The translations under genes were made by a program, and so were the position numbers. Shown in pieces: positions 1-8,411 of a stretch of DNA of 40,306 bases. Below the pieces are notes generated by a model. That model had not been told where the DNA came from and did not search any database. It saw nothing but the letters and a program-made list of their open reading frames with translations. Source of the DNA: a virus; IMG/VR virus record IMGVR_UViG_3300042559_000403, positions 1-40,306 of that record, one strand, 5' to 3'. Positions within the stretch are counted from its first letter, which is position 1, and the number at the start of each line of letters is the position of its first letter.

Positions 1-249
1 TGCGACTGTTGAATGGATGCAAAACAATCTTTGGAGGCCATACGCGTTAACAACTTTTGGTTTCATTATGCGTAACCAGTTTGACGCTCAACTACGTCTT
101 GCTGCTACTGGTTTCTCTACTGGCCGTCCTCTTGACTGGATTCTTCTTGTGATGAATAAGGCAGGAAAGACATCTTTGAACAAAGGCCAAAAATGGGTTC
201 GTGAAGGCGAAGAGGTTGCTTTCAACATGGATGATGTTGTTGAATATGA
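1..249. repeat. Left copy of terminal direct repeat (circular overlap)
   Basis: Bases 1-249 match 40058-40306 with one difference: G at 122 against A at 40179, which changes Gly to Ser in the giant protein. The repeat lies inside one gene and the frame is kept across it. This fits the overlap of a circular or circularly permuted genome better than a specialised terminal repeat. Confidence 0.95.
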
Positions 250-3013
250 AGCGTTCACACGTGGCTCAACTCATCTATGGGTTGGTGACCCTCAAACCCA
301 TTTGAATCGTCTTGTAAAAAACAATGACATTGCAATTGTCAATACTGGTTCTTCTAACTATGGCCGTGGGTTAACAGAGTCAATGCGTCGAGTTTTTGCT
401 GATCCGATTCTTCGTATGGTTGCGCGTTTGCAACATCTTCCTGAACCACGCCAAGTTGACTTGATGGTTGAGTTTCTTGACAATGGATCAAAAGAAGCGA
501 ATTTGATTAAGCGAACTTTGGTTCGTTATGCGAAGGATGGATTTAAAGTTGCTAACCCAAAAAATGGAAAAAGATATTTGATTCTTAAATATCCAAATTG
601 GGAAACAATGAGTACACGTGAAGTTGTTGAAGCTTGGTATGAAAACCTTGGCAAGCCACAGGTTGAGCAGTTGATTCTTAATGGCAACGAACAAATGCGT
701 GTGATGGCTGGGTATGGCCATGTACCAGTTTCTGCTTCTGAAATGTGGGATGAAACGGATGTTCTGAGTTACACCGGTGGTAAGCGTCCAAAGGTTGGTG
801 AAGTTTTCACAGAAGATGTAACCATTGACCTTAACAATCCAAAGTTCAATCATTTTTTGGTTTTAGAACGTGAAGCACCTGCGGTTGCTGGTGGTGCGCG
901 TCAATACAAAATTGTTCAGGTAACAGATATTGACCAAGCTTTCATGGGAGATACCGGAAGTAACAGCTTGATGAATGTTGTTGACGATTTGGTACAGCAG
1001 CATGATGCAAGTCTTGCCCGTGGAGATGGGCCAGTAGTTCCGTACAAGGTTCGTTTGTCCAGCATGGTGAAACCTGAAGATGTCCGTGACCCATCTGCCA
1101 AGGCTTGGGATGCGGCTCGTTACGCATTAGATTTTGTTCCTCAATGGTTCTTCAACAATCTTGTGCCGTATGCAACAACCTTGCTTGAACGATCACCCGC
1201 TTTCCGTATGTCCTACTATCAGAACGCAGCAGAAAACTCCAACTTGTTGTCACCAAGCGAAGCACAAAAATTCTTGGACAGTATTGCTGAGTTGGCAGAA
1301 ATTCATTACAACGATGTTTGGGTAAAGAGCAAAGAAACAGCAATGCACCGCGTTGTCGGTGGAAAGCCAATCTATAACCAACTTGTTGAAAATGCTAAAA
1401 AAGCAAAAGCTGGTACAAGCAACGGAACTGTCGAGCAACTTCATACCTACTCAGCAACTTTGGCTGCTGAAGATATGAAAAATCTTTTGTTTGATGCGGC
1501 ATCACGTAGCAACCTTGAAGATGCATTTCGTATTGCTTCACCGTTCGGTTATGCCTGGCGTGAAGTCATAACGAAGTGGGGAAAAATTTTGATGGAAGAC
1601 CCAAGTCGGGTTACCAATGCACAGAAAATTTTCCGTGGTTTAGAAGACTTTGATCCAGACGCTGATGGCCGTGGGTTTATTTGGAAAGACCCACAAACAG
1701 GTGAGCGTATGTTTACATTCCCCGGTTCTGGTCCAATCATCACAGCGTTAACAACATTGTCAAGTTCTGCTGGTTATGGAGCAGCAATCCCTATGGGTGG
1801 TGCTTCGTTGTCTGCTCCAGTTAAAAGAATGTCTGCTGGTTTGACTGTTTGGCCTTCTGTCGGCCCCGCTGGTCAAGTTGCTGCTAGTTGGTTGTTTAAC
1901 CGAATTGACAGTCCAAAACTTAACGGTCTTCGAAAGATTGTTACACCATATGGCGATACCAAACTTACTGGTTTAGTTCCCGGGTGGATAAGCAAGGCTT
2001 ATAGTGCTTTTGAAGCTGACCCTTCAAAACTTGACACCATCTATGGAAATACATTCAGCGATGTGGCCGCCTATTTGGCGACAACAGGCGAATATGACCT
2101 TGCTGATTCCAACTCCGTAACAAAGATGATGGAAGATGCGCGTCAGACTGGTGCTTTATTGACTTACGTTCGTGCGTTCTCCCAGTTCATGGGGCCAACA
2201 TCAGGCCGTGTTGACTATCGTATTGACACCAATTATGGCGATGTTTATGTAAACGAACTAATCAAGGCTTTCCATGAACTAGAAGATGACAACTACGAAA
2301 CAGCTATCCCTATCTTCCTTGAAACTTTTGGTGACCAAGCTTTGATTTATGTTGGTTCCAAAACACGTGTCAACGAAAAGTTCGGTGGCCTCGAAGCCAC
2401 TAAAGAATTCGGTGAGTGGGAACAAGCAAACAACGATTTAATTACCAGTTTCAAAACGACTGCTGCTTACCTTGCTCCTGGTGGTAGCGATTTCTCTTTT
2501 GAGGTTTGGTCTTCACAAGTTGGAACAGGCAAGAGAATTAGGCAGGATCCTGAAGAAAGAGTTGCACAAGCGCAGAAGCGTGTTGGCTCGTATCTGTATT
2601 CTGTTGAACGTGCGAAGTTTGGTATTAACCCATCAAAAAATGAACGTGCCGAACTTCGTAATATTCGCAAAGATATCCATAAGCGTTATCCTGGTTTCCC
2701 AATTGTTTCAGAGTTCAAAACTGGAGAATTTGACAACTTCATTGATTCTTTGAAGCGACTTGTGAAAGACGATCGCACTAAGGGCAACAAGACTGCCGAG
2801 ACAATTAGCAAGTATCTGAAGAAGCGTGATGAAGTCAACGCAGAACTTGCCAAGAGCGGTAGAACTTTGAAGAGTACGCGTCAAATTGCAATGGAAGCAA
2901 AGAATGAACTTTATGCTTATGGTGAACTTTTGATTGATGAAAATCCTGAGTTCGCTAGAATTTGGCAACGTGAACTATCAGCAGAAGTTGAATCCGGAAG
3001 CTTGGAGGAGTAA
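1..3013 (+). CDS. Giant virion protein, C-terminal part (continues from right end)
   Basis: This is the 3' part of a gene whose 5' part lies at 38175-40306. Base 1 is the third base of a codon, and the reading frame joins exactly across the duplicated ends to give a 1631-aa protein. The ATG at 17 is an internal codon (residue 634), not a start. I recognise no enzyme fold. About 1180 residues into the full protein there is a DxDxDG-like acidic motif (DFDPDADG), followed by a long Gly/Ala/Ser-rich hydrophobic stretch (GPIITALTTLSSSAGYGAA) that could contact membrane. The C-terminal third is charged and helix-rich. It sits between portal and scaffold and overlaps the next gene by one base (TAATG). 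Its size and place suggest an internal or ejected virion protein; a tape-measure role is less likely because no tail-tube genes accompany it. Function is inference. Confidence 0.85.
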   Translation, partial: ATVEWMQNNLWRPYALTTFGFIMRNQFDAQLRLAATGFSTGRPLDWILLVMNKAGKTSLNKGQKWVREGEEVAFNMDDVVEYEAFTRGSTHLWVGDPQTHLNRLVKNNDIAIVNTGSSNYGRGLTESMRRVFADPILRMVARLQHLPEPRQVDLMVEFLDNGSKEANLIKRTLVRYAKDGFKVANPKNGKRYLILKYPNWETMSTREVVEAWYENLGKPQVEQLILNGNEQMRVMAGYGHVPVSASEMWDETDVLSYTGGKRPKVGEVFTEDVTIDLNNPKFNHFLVLEREAPAVAGGARQYKIVQVTDIDQAFMGDTGSNSLMNVVDDLVQQHDASLARGDGPVVPYKVRLSSMVKPEDVRDPSAKAWDAARYALDFVPQWFFNNLVPYATTLLERSPAFRMSYYQNAAENSNLLSPSEAQKFLDSIAELAEIHYNDVWVKSKETAMHRVVGGKPIYNQLVENAKKAKAGTSNGTVEQLHTYSATLAAEDMKNLLFDAASRSNLEDAFRIASPFGYAWREVITKWGKILMEDPSRVTNAQKIFRGLEDFDPDADGRGFIWKDPQTGERMFTFPGSGPIITALTTLSSSAGYGAAIPMGGASLSAPVKRMSAGLTVWPSVGPAGQVAASWLFNRIDSPKLNGLRKIVTPYGDTKLTGLVPGWISKAYSAFEADPSKLDTIYGNTFSDVAAYLATTGEYDLADSNSVTKMMEDARQTGALLTYVRAFSQFMGPTSGRVDYRIDTNYGDVYVNELIKAFHELEDDNYETAIPIFLETFGDQALIYVGSKTRVNEKFGGLEATKEFGEWEQANNDLITSFKTTAAYLAPGGSDFSFEVWSSQVGTGKRIRQDPEERVAQAQKRVGSYLYSVERAKFGINPSKNERAELRNIRKDIHKRYPGFPIVSEFKTGEFDNFIDSLKRLVKDDRTKGNKTAETISKYLKKRDEVNAELAKSGRTLKSTRQIAMEAKNELYAYGELLIDENPEFARIWQRELSAEVESGSLEE

Positions 3014-4017
3014 TGGCACAAAAAGGTTTTCCTGAAAATCCTAATGTAGGTGACACTTTTAAAAAGGATGGAAAGAATTATGTCTTTCAAGGGGATAAGT
3101 GGGTTATAAAAGGCGACTTCGCTGGCCCTAATCCTGGTTCTAAGCAGGGTGAAGAGTGGTATAACCAGCGCACTAAGAAGACGTATGTTTGGGATGCAAA
3201 AACTAAGACTTGGGGGGAGAAGGGTGCAGCTTCCACATCAACTACAGCTGCCCCATCAACTACTGCTGCTCCTTCAACGACAAACCCTCCAAAGAAAACA
3301 ACGACAACTACTGCTGCCCCGACATCTACTTCTCCACCAACGACTGTCCCGGTAACAACTTCGACTGTCCCGGTAACAACTTCGACTGTTCCTGTAACAA
3401 CTTCGACTGTTCCTGTAACAACTTCGACTGTTCCTGGAACTTTGCCAGGAGGTGCGCCAGGTGCTGGACAGAAAGATTACCAGTCGGCTTATATAGAAGC
3501 CCAAAACACCGGTTTTGGTTATTTGTCTTCTATTTCAAAAACTGCACGACTTGAGTTTTTAAATATGCTTTATGCAAAAGGATTTGGGTCGACAAAGCCT
3601 ACAACTGGCGGCTTACAGCCAAGCGATATTGAAATTGCTGCACAGTTTTATATTTATTTTGAAGGTAACCAAAAAAGCTCAACAAACCCAACTGGTTTTG
3701 TAACGCGTGAAGATGCTTACAGAGAAATCCAAAAGTTCAAAACTACAGCAACTGGTGGTGCAGGAAAGTTCACACCAAAAATTGATGCTACTTCAGCTTT
3801 CCGTCAAGTGATGCAAAACGACTTAGGTCGTGGACCAACCGAGGAAGAAGTTGAAAGGTTCTACAACGCATATCGCAGTCTTGAATCAGGCGGTAATGCA
3901 CCCAATATTTCTGCTGCTGCACAAACACAAATTGAAGAAACAATGCCCGGTGAATCCGAAGCAGCGTCTTTTTCCAACTTTGCAAATGTTTTTGAACAGT
4001 TAATGAGAGGCGCATAA
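3013..4017 (+). CDS. Thr-linker virion protein with repeated W/Y surface-type motif
   Basis: A 334-aa protein in three parts. Residues 1-72 hold two related units of the form NPNVGDTF..dGK.YVFQGDKWV and GEEWYNQRTKKTYVWDAKTKTW, like small beta modules seen in phage fibre and virion proteins. Residues about 73-150 are an extended Thr/Pro/Ala linker ending in four VPVTTST repeats. Residues about 155-334 are alpha-helical, with a segment DATSAFRQVMQNDLGRGPTEEEVERF. The start ATG overlaps the preceding stop (TAATG), and the downstream gene overlaps in the same way, so it belongs to the block between giant protein and scaffold. A virion location is inferred from position; the function is unknown. 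TTT-type linkers are typical of secreted proteins of some Actinobacteria. Confidence 0.85.
   Translation: MAQKGFPENPNVGDTFKKDGKNYVFQGDKWVIKGDFAGPNPGSKQGEEWYNQRTKKTYVWDAKTKTWGEKGAASTSTTAAPSTTAAPSTTNPPKKTTTTTAAPTSTSPPTTVPVTTSTVPVTTSTVPVTTSTVPVTTSTVPGTLPGGAPGAGQKDYQSAYIEAQNTGFGYLSSISKTARLEFLNMLYAKGFGSTKPTTGGLQPSDIEIAAQFYIYFEGNQKSSTNPTGFVTREDAYREIQKFKTTATGGAGKFTPKIDATSAFRQVMQNDLGRGPTEEEVERFYNAYRSLESGGNAPNISAAAQTQIEETMPGESEAASFSNFANVFEQLMRGA
3341..3434 (+). repeat. 21-bp in-frame tandem repeat (VPVTTST x4)
   Basis: Four 21-bp units start at 3341, 3362, 3383 and 3404, with a partial fifth at 3425. Units 1-2 read CGACTGTCCCGGTAACAACTT; units 3-4 differ by two C-to-T and G-to-T changes. Each unit encodes seven residues, so copy number can change without breaking the frame. 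Confidence 0.95.
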
Positions 4018-4901
4018 TGGCTGCTAAAAAGAAAACAAAGAAAACACTTGAGGACAACGTCAGGGAAATGTTTCCTCAGTACGCGTATGTTTTTGATCAG
4101 CCTGAACTGTTCGGTCAAGATGTAATCAATTTGTTCCGTCAGGCCGTAAAAGGTAAATGGACTAACGAGCGTTTTGCTGGTGCTGTCAAGTCAACGGCGT
4201 ATTGGCAGACAACTGTTTCGGCAGCTAAGAACTATGACGCTGCTCCTGATGCCGACAAGAGGTCAATGATTGATGCCACAGCGCAGGAAATCAACACCTT
4301 TGTTGACATGACGGGTATTGATGAAACCGAAAAATCAAGGTTCATTACTGACATGGCTCGCCGTGGAATCAAGGGTGAACAGTTAAAGCGTCTTGGATAC
4401 AACTTTGTGTTTAGCCGTGGCGATGGAACCAACGCACAGCAGGATGCTCTTGCCTCACCAGAAGCGGTAAAGATTCGTGGGGTTGCTAGTGCCTATGGGT
4501 ACACAATCGATGACACCAAATTGGGTGAGTACCTGTCTAAAGGTGTTACCGGGGAACAGGCCCAGCGTATGTACCTCGAAAAGGCAAAAGGTCTTTACCC
4601 GCATCTTGCTCCCCAGTTTGATGCCAACTTGACTTTGAATGACATCACCGATGATTACCGGCAGATTGCTGCTGGTGTTTTAGAGAAGAGCCGTGCGGAG
4701 ATTGATTTCACGAAGCCCGAGTTCCTTGAGTCAATTGCTACCCGCGACGAAAAGGGTAACTACCGCCAGTTGTCTCTTGGTGAGTGGCAGAGAAAATTGA
4801 AGACCGATGACAAGTATGGTTATTCAAAGACCAAAACCGCTATACAAGATGCACGTAAATTGGCATCAAGTATTGCTCAATCATTTGGAAAGGTCCGATA
4901 A
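4017..4901 (+). CDS. Uncharacterised virion-block protein
   Basis: A 294-aa, mostly helical, charged protein with a Lys-rich start (MAAKKKTKKTLEDN) resembling the tails of the small Lys-rich proteins elsewhere in this genome. It has no signal peptide, membrane segment or recognised catalytic motif. A segment near the N-terminus (MFPQYAYVFDQPELFGQDVINLFRQAVKGKWTNERF and following) resembles repeated helical units also seen in the next protein. It overlaps both neighbours by one base (TAATG), so it is co-translated with the 3013 and 4901 genes. A virion or internal protein role is inferred from position between portal and scaffold. Function is not recognised. Confidence 0.8.
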   Translation: MAAKKKTKKTLEDNVREMFPQYAYVFDQPELFGQDVINLFRQAVKGKWTNERFAGAVKSTAYWQTTVSAAKNYDAAPDADKRSMIDATAQEINTFVDMTGIDETEKSRFITDMARRGIKGEQLKRLGYNFVFSRGDGTNAQQDALASPEAVKIRGVASAYGYTIDDTKLGEYLSKGVTGEQAQRMYLEKAKGLYPHLAPQFDANLTLNDITDDYRQIAAGVLEKSRAEIDFTKPEFLESIATRDEKGNYRQLSLGEWQRKLKTDDKYGYSKTKTAIQDARKLASSIAQSFGKVR

Positions 4902-5737
4902 TGGCCGAAGAAGATGCAAAGCGAATCATCAAAAGCACCTTAGATCGTTATGGTCTTGGGTCTTTGGCAGACCGTGCTTGGGGTTTGCTCTCTGATGAAA
5001 CAATTGATGCCAATGCAGGTATTGATGTTATTGGCGATGCCCTTCGTGATACCACCGAGTTCCAAACTCGATTTGCGGCCAATGCCGCCAGGGTAAAAGC
5101 TGGGCTTCCCGAGTTGTCGGTGACTGAATACATCGGTCTTGAAAAAGGGTATGGGGATGCGATGCGAGGGTCAGGTTTGCCTGCTGGGTTTTATGACGAT
5201 CCGACAGACTTCGCTAATTTCATTTCTACCAATACATCTGTGGCTGAAGTTCAGTCCCGAGTGAACGATGGCTACAAGGCTGTAGCAGATTCAAACCCTC
5301 AGGTCATTGCACAGATGAAAGAACTTTATGGTGTCGGTGATGGTGAGCTTGCTGCTTATTTTCTTGATCCTCAGAAGGCCACACCGATTCTTGTTCGTCA
5401 AGCACGTGCTGCACAGATTTCTGCTGAGGGTAAGCGTCAGGCTGGTATTCAGTTAACTGCTGCAGATGCTGAAGCTTTGGCTCGAGAAGATGTAACCCAG
5501 CAACAGGCTCAGACTGCATTTGGTGAAGTTGGTAGACAGCAAGAGCTGTATAACCCAATGCAACTTGGCGAGCAGGCGATTACTCAGCAGGAAGCCATCG
5601 GTGCTGCAACAGGTACTAATCAAGCCGCTAAGCAACGCGTTGAAAGTCGTAAGCGTCAACGCCAAGCCGCCTTCGCTGGTGGTGGTTCATTCTCTACTTC
5701 GCAGACTGGTGTCGCAGGACTTGGTCAAGCACAATAA
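4901..5737 (+). CDS. Uncharacterised virion-block protein, Gln/Ala-rich C-terminus
   Basis: A 278-aa protein that is last in the block before the scaffold. The N-terminal part (IIKSTLDRYGLGSLADRAWGLLSDETIDANAGIDVIGDALRDTTEFQTRF) shows the same helical style as the 4017 protein. Residues about 175-278 are rich in Gln and Ala and end in a Gly/Ser tail. The pattern of long helices with a low-complexity end fits an internal virion protein, but this is inference from position. It is followed by a 168-bp leader with a hairpin and promoter-like sequence before the scaffold gene. Confidence 0.8.
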   Translation: MAEEDAKRIIKSTLDRYGLGSLADRAWGLLSDETIDANAGIDVIGDALRDTTEFQTRFAANAARVKAGLPELSVTEYIGLEKGYGDAMRGSGLPAGFYDDPTDFANFISTNTSVAEVQSRVNDGYKAVADSNPQVIAQMKELYGVGDGELAAYFLDPQKATPILVRQARAAQISAEGKRQAGIQLTAADAEALAREDVTQQQAQTAFGEVGRQQELYNPMQLGEQAITQQEAIGAATGTNQAAKQRVESRKRQRQAAFAGGGSFSTSQTGVAGLGQAQ

Positions 5738-5905
5738 CTAGGTGCTTGCAATAGCAAGCATTGATGTGTACTATTGTGAGCGATCCCGATGGGAGGAACC
5801 GGCTAACCGCCCCCCGAGTTAGACGTGTACATATGGGGAGACAACAACTAAGCAGCCACCCAGCTCCTCCGGCGGGGTGTGGGCTTCAAACAAGGAGAGT
5901 GCCAT
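5738..5905 (+). promoter_or_regulatory. Leader upstream of scaffold/capsid: promoter-like boxes and hairpins
   Basis: This 168-bp gap holds a perfect hairpin (TGCTTGC, 4-nt loop, GCAAGCA at 5743-5760). It also has a promoter-like pair, TTGCAA (5746-5751), a 17-nt spacer and TACTAT (5769-5774); the -35 box lies inside the hairpin. Further on are a CTAAC/GTTAG stem around 5804-5822 and C-rich then G-rich tracts before the scaffold RBS (AAGGAGAG). The gap may carry a promoter plus a structured untranslated leader giving high capsid expression. Confidence 0.5.
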
Positions 5906-6352
5906 ATGTCCGATTTCAATGACTTCGATGAATCAGGTGAAGAGATTCAGGAAACACGCAACCCGTTGCGTTCCCGAATCAAGGATCTTGAGTCAGAGAT
6001 CAAATCAATGCGTCAACAAGCAGCAGAGGCCGAACAGGCGAAGCGCGAATTAGCTTTTGTGAAGGCTGGTATTGATACCAGCGATAACGCAGCTAAGTAC
6101 TTCGTCAAGGCTTATGACGGTGAGTTGACGGCAGATGCGATCATGCAAGCCGCAGTTGAAGCACGGTTGTTGTCAGCACCATCACAGCAGTCTGAAGATT
6201 TGCAGTCCGAGCAACAAGCTTGGTCCCGCACTAATCAGGTTGCTACTGGGGCAGGGTCTTCATTTCAAATTCCTGATATTCAGACCCGCATAGCAAACGC
6301 TACTTCTGAGGCAGAAGTTCTTGCGATTTTGACTGAGGCGCAAAATCAGTAA
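5906..6352 (+). CDS. Capsid scaffolding protein
   Basis: A 148-aa acidic protein directly upstream of the major capsid gene. Residues about 20-50 (RSRIKDLESEIKSMRQQAAEAEQAKRELAFVKAG) form a coiled coil, followed by short helical segments and a disordered Gln/Ser-rich part: the usual build of a phage scaffold, which guides procapsid assembly and is later lost. I chose the ATG at 5906 because AAGGAGAG lies seven bases upstream; the open frame could be extended to a GTG at 5879 but that has no RBS. The assignment rests on position plus coiled-coil composition rather than a specific motif. Confidence 0.8.
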   Translation: MSDFNDFDESGEEIQETRNPLRSRIKDLESEIKSMRQQAAEAEQAKRELAFVKAGIDTSDNAAKYFVKAYDGELTADAIMQAAVEARLLSAPSQQSEDLQSEQQAWSRTNQVATGAGSSFQIPDIQTRIANATSEAEVLAILTEAQNQ

Positions 6353-6379
6353 ACCCCCTCTTATTTAGGAGAACCCAAA

Positions 6380-7342
6380 ATGGCCTATACACAGGTTTCA
6401 TCCCTCGACCTCAACCAGACAGCGTTTGAAAAGCTCGCATACTTCGCGTTGCGCCCAGAGCTTTACTTCGACCGTTTCGCTGAAGTCGAAGCAACCAACG
6501 CAACCAACCCAGGTGCGACCCACACATTCACCATCTTCCAGGACTTGGCCGTTGCCTCTTCAGAACTCTCCGAGACTGTTGACGTAACCCCTGTTGCTTT
6601 GAGCGACAGCCAAGTTTCGGTAACCATGCGTGAATACGGCAATGCAGTTGTCACGACAGCCAAGCTTCGTGCAACCTCGTTCATCAACGTTGACCCAGTA
6701 GCAGCTAACGCTGTTGGTTACAACGCTGGTATCAGCATTGACTCCGTTTGCCGTGACGTACTCCAAGCAGGAACAAACGTCATCTACGCAACCGGTGGCG
6801 CAACCGATCCAAGCAGCCGTACCACAATCAACTCTGACGACACCCTTTCGGCGAACGATGTTCGTCGAGTTGTTGCTCAGCTTCGTGGTGCAAACGTCCC
6901 AACAATCGGCGGTTCGTACGTCGGCTTCATCCACCCTGACGTGTCGTACGACTTCCGTTCAGCAACCGATGCTGCTGCATGGCGTACACCTGCTAACTAC
7001 GTAAATCCTGAGGGCATTTACAACGGTGAAATTGGAATGTTTGAAGGCGTTCGCTTCATGGAGTCCTCACGCGCTCCTAAGTTTGCAAACGCATCTGACA
7101 ACAGCGGTTCGGCCGGAACAATTGACGTTTACGGCACATTGATCATGGGTCGTCAGGCTCTCGCTAAGGCTGTTGCTAATGCAGCTGGCTACGGCGATCA
7201 GCCAACGATGGTCTACGGCGAGGTCGTTGACGTGTTGAAGCGTTTCCAGCCTGTTGGTTGGAAGCATTTCGTTGGTTACGGTGTCTTCCGTCAGGAAGCT
7301 CTCCGTCGCATCGAGTCGGCTTCTTCGATTGGTGCAAACTAA
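6380..7342 (+). CDS. Major capsid protein
   Basis: A 320-aa protein that by position and sequence is the major head subunit. It has a helical N-terminus (NQTAFEKLAYFALRPELYFDRFAEV), then a beta-rich region with TFTIFQDLAVASSELSETVDVTPVALSDSQVSVTMREYGNAVV, the style of HK97-fold and N4 gp56-like capsid proteins. It continues through a conserved-looking GFIHPDVSYDFRS segment. The gene has a good RBS (AGGAGAA) and codons richer in C-ending forms than its neighbours, as expected for a highly expressed gene. A strong factor-independent terminator 50 bases downstream sets off the scaffold-capsid unit. The exact capsid subfamily is not certain. Confidence 0.9.
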   Translation: MAYTQVSSLDLNQTAFEKLAYFALRPELYFDRFAEVEATNATNPGATHTFTIFQDLAVASSELSETVDVTPVALSDSQVSVTMREYGNAVVTTAKLRATSFINVDPVAANAVGYNAGISIDSVCRDVLQAGTNVIYATGGATDPSSRTTINSDDTLSANDVRRVVAQLRGANVPTIGGSYVGFIHPDVSYDFRSATDAAAWRTPANYVNPEGIYNGEIGMFEGVRFMESSRAPKFANASDNSGSAGTIDVYGTLIMGRQALAKAVANAAGYGDQPTMVYGEVVDVLKRFQPVGWKHFVGYGVFRQEALRRIESASSIGAN

Positions 7343-7391
7343 GAATCACCCCATATGATGTGATTGCCGTAAGGCGAGACACAGCAAGCAG

Positions 7392-7419
7392 AAACCCTCA
7401 CCTTCGGGTGGGGGTTTTT
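7392..7419 (+). terminator. Rho-independent terminator after the capsid gene
   Basis: The stem AAACCCTCACC / GGTGGGGGTTT has a TTCG tetraloop (7403-7406) and ends in a five-T run. One T-G wobble is the only imperfection. It lies between the capsid stop at 7342 and the next RBS at 7448. Confidence 0.92.
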
Positions 7420-7459
7420 GCTATATTGGCGTTATTCCATTTACCGAAAGAGGAACATC

Positions 7460-7858
7460 ATGGCCGCTAAGAAGGCTCCTGCAAAGAAGATGGCCGCACC
7501 TGCAAAGGCTGCTCCTAAGAAGATGTCTGCATCTGCAAAGGCAAAGCCAATGATGTCTGAAGCAGAAATCCGTAAAGAGATTTATCGCAAGTACGGATTG
7601 ACAGACAAGAGTGTTGTTTCTTCTCGTCGTTCTTCTGATCCCGGCAAGACTGGCCCTGTTTCTCGCAAGGAATATATGCAGAGCTTTGACGGCGTTGTTT
7701 CTGAAAGCTCACTTGGTACTGGTCCCAAGGTTGCAAAGGTTGCAATGAAGATTGCCGGCGAGCAATGGGATCGCACTTTCGGTCCGGGTAAGCGCACTTC
7801 TGCTGACAACATTGCTTCTGCATACGGACGCGGAGTACGTCCTAAGAAGAAAAAGTAA
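7460..7858 (+). CDS. Lys/Ala-rich small protein
   Basis: A 132-aa basic protein. The first 35 residues repeat AAKKAPAKK-like units (histone-H1-like tail), and the protein ends RPKKKK. The middle (SEAEIRKEIYRKYGLTDKSVVSSRRSS, then GEQWDRTFGPGKRTSADNIASAYGRG) has no recognised domain. The ATG at 7460 follows GAAAGAGGA; an upstream TTG in frame is not needed. The N-terminus is nearly the same as those of the proteins at 33007 and 33327, suggesting one recurrent Lys-rich tag. Possible roles are DNA condensation in the head or head completion; neither is shown by the sequence. It is the first gene after the capsid terminator and overlaps the next by one base. Confidence 0.8.
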   Translation: MAAKKAPAKKMAAPAKAAPKKMSASAKAKPMMSEAEIRKEIYRKYGLTDKSVVSSRRSSDPGKTGPVSRKEYMQSFDGVVSESSLGTGPKVAKVAMKIAGEQWDRTFGPGKRTSADNIASAYGRGVRPKKKK

Positions 7859-8115
7859 TGGCCACATTTTCTCCACCAACGGATGACTTCGTTGTTTGGT
7901 CACAAGACTGGCGAGATGGAATTCTTTCCTATATCAAACCAGGGCCACGTGGAAGAAACCTTTGGAAATTAACTGACGGAACGTACAGCGAAAACCAACC
8001 GTACAGCATGGATGTCGTAGAGAAGGTTTACTACGGTGGCCACATCTACGAGTTGACATCAGCGGAAGAATCAGCATTAAGAGATGCTGGGTACGAGGAT
8101 TACATCACGGCATGA
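7858..8115 (+). CDS. Small virion-associated protein, unknown function
   Basis: An 85-aa protein with no signal or membrane segment. The C-terminal half (EKVYYGGHIYELTSAEESALRDAGYEDYI) resembles a short motif I associate with small proteins next to tail genes in actinophages: an aromatic G-G-x-x-Y-E-(L/V)-T segment followed by a helix ending AGYxxYI. It overlaps its neighbours by one base upstream and four bases downstream (ATGA). Its function is unknown; a virion or tail-associated role is inferred from position. Confidence 0.75.
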   Translation: MATFSPPTDDFVVWSQDWRDGILSYIKPGPRGRNLWKLTDGTYSENQPYSMDVVEKVYYGGHIYELTSAEESALRDAGYEDYITA

Positions 8116-8411
8116 AGCACATGGAAACACATCCAAACTTGGATGTTGAGGGATGTTTCGGATGTCGAGTCGCCGGCATTAGTTTCGGAGCTAACCCTTC
8201 AACAACTAAAGGTCAAGAAGTAGCAAAGATTAATCAGCGCGCTTCTAACTGGGAGAAAGATATGCCTGCGTATAAGCGTCTTCGTAAGAACGGTTTGCAA
8301 CCTAAAGGGATTGATGGTGCGGCAGCGTTGGAATCTCGGGCTACTACGGCCGCTCAAATAGAGTCACGTCCTGATGTTGAGAAGCTTATAAAGCGTGGCG
8401 TAGCTGAGTGA
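8112..8411 (+). CDS. Small phage protein with Cys-x-x-Cys motif
   Basis: A 99-aa protein beginning MKHMETHPNLDVEGCFGCRVAGISFG. The H...CxxCR arrangement near residues 7-19 may bind a metal. It is followed by a charged helical region with YKRLRKNGLQPKGIDGAAALE, a pattern found in small phage proteins of unknown function. It overlaps the upstream gene by four bases (ATGA) and the downstream glycosyltransferase by four bases (GTGA), so the three are translated together. Confidence 0.75.
   Translation: MKHMETHPNLDVEGCFGCRVAGISFGANPSTTKGQEVAKINQRASNWEKDMPAYKRLRKNGLQPKGIDGAAALESRATTAAQIESRPDVEKLIKRGVAE

Noticed and set aside
1645-1680. DFDPDADG motif read as an RNA polymerase catalytic loop
   Set aside because: It lacks the surrounding NADFDGD-type context and no other polymerase motif is visible; a calcium-type acidic loop is the simpler reading.
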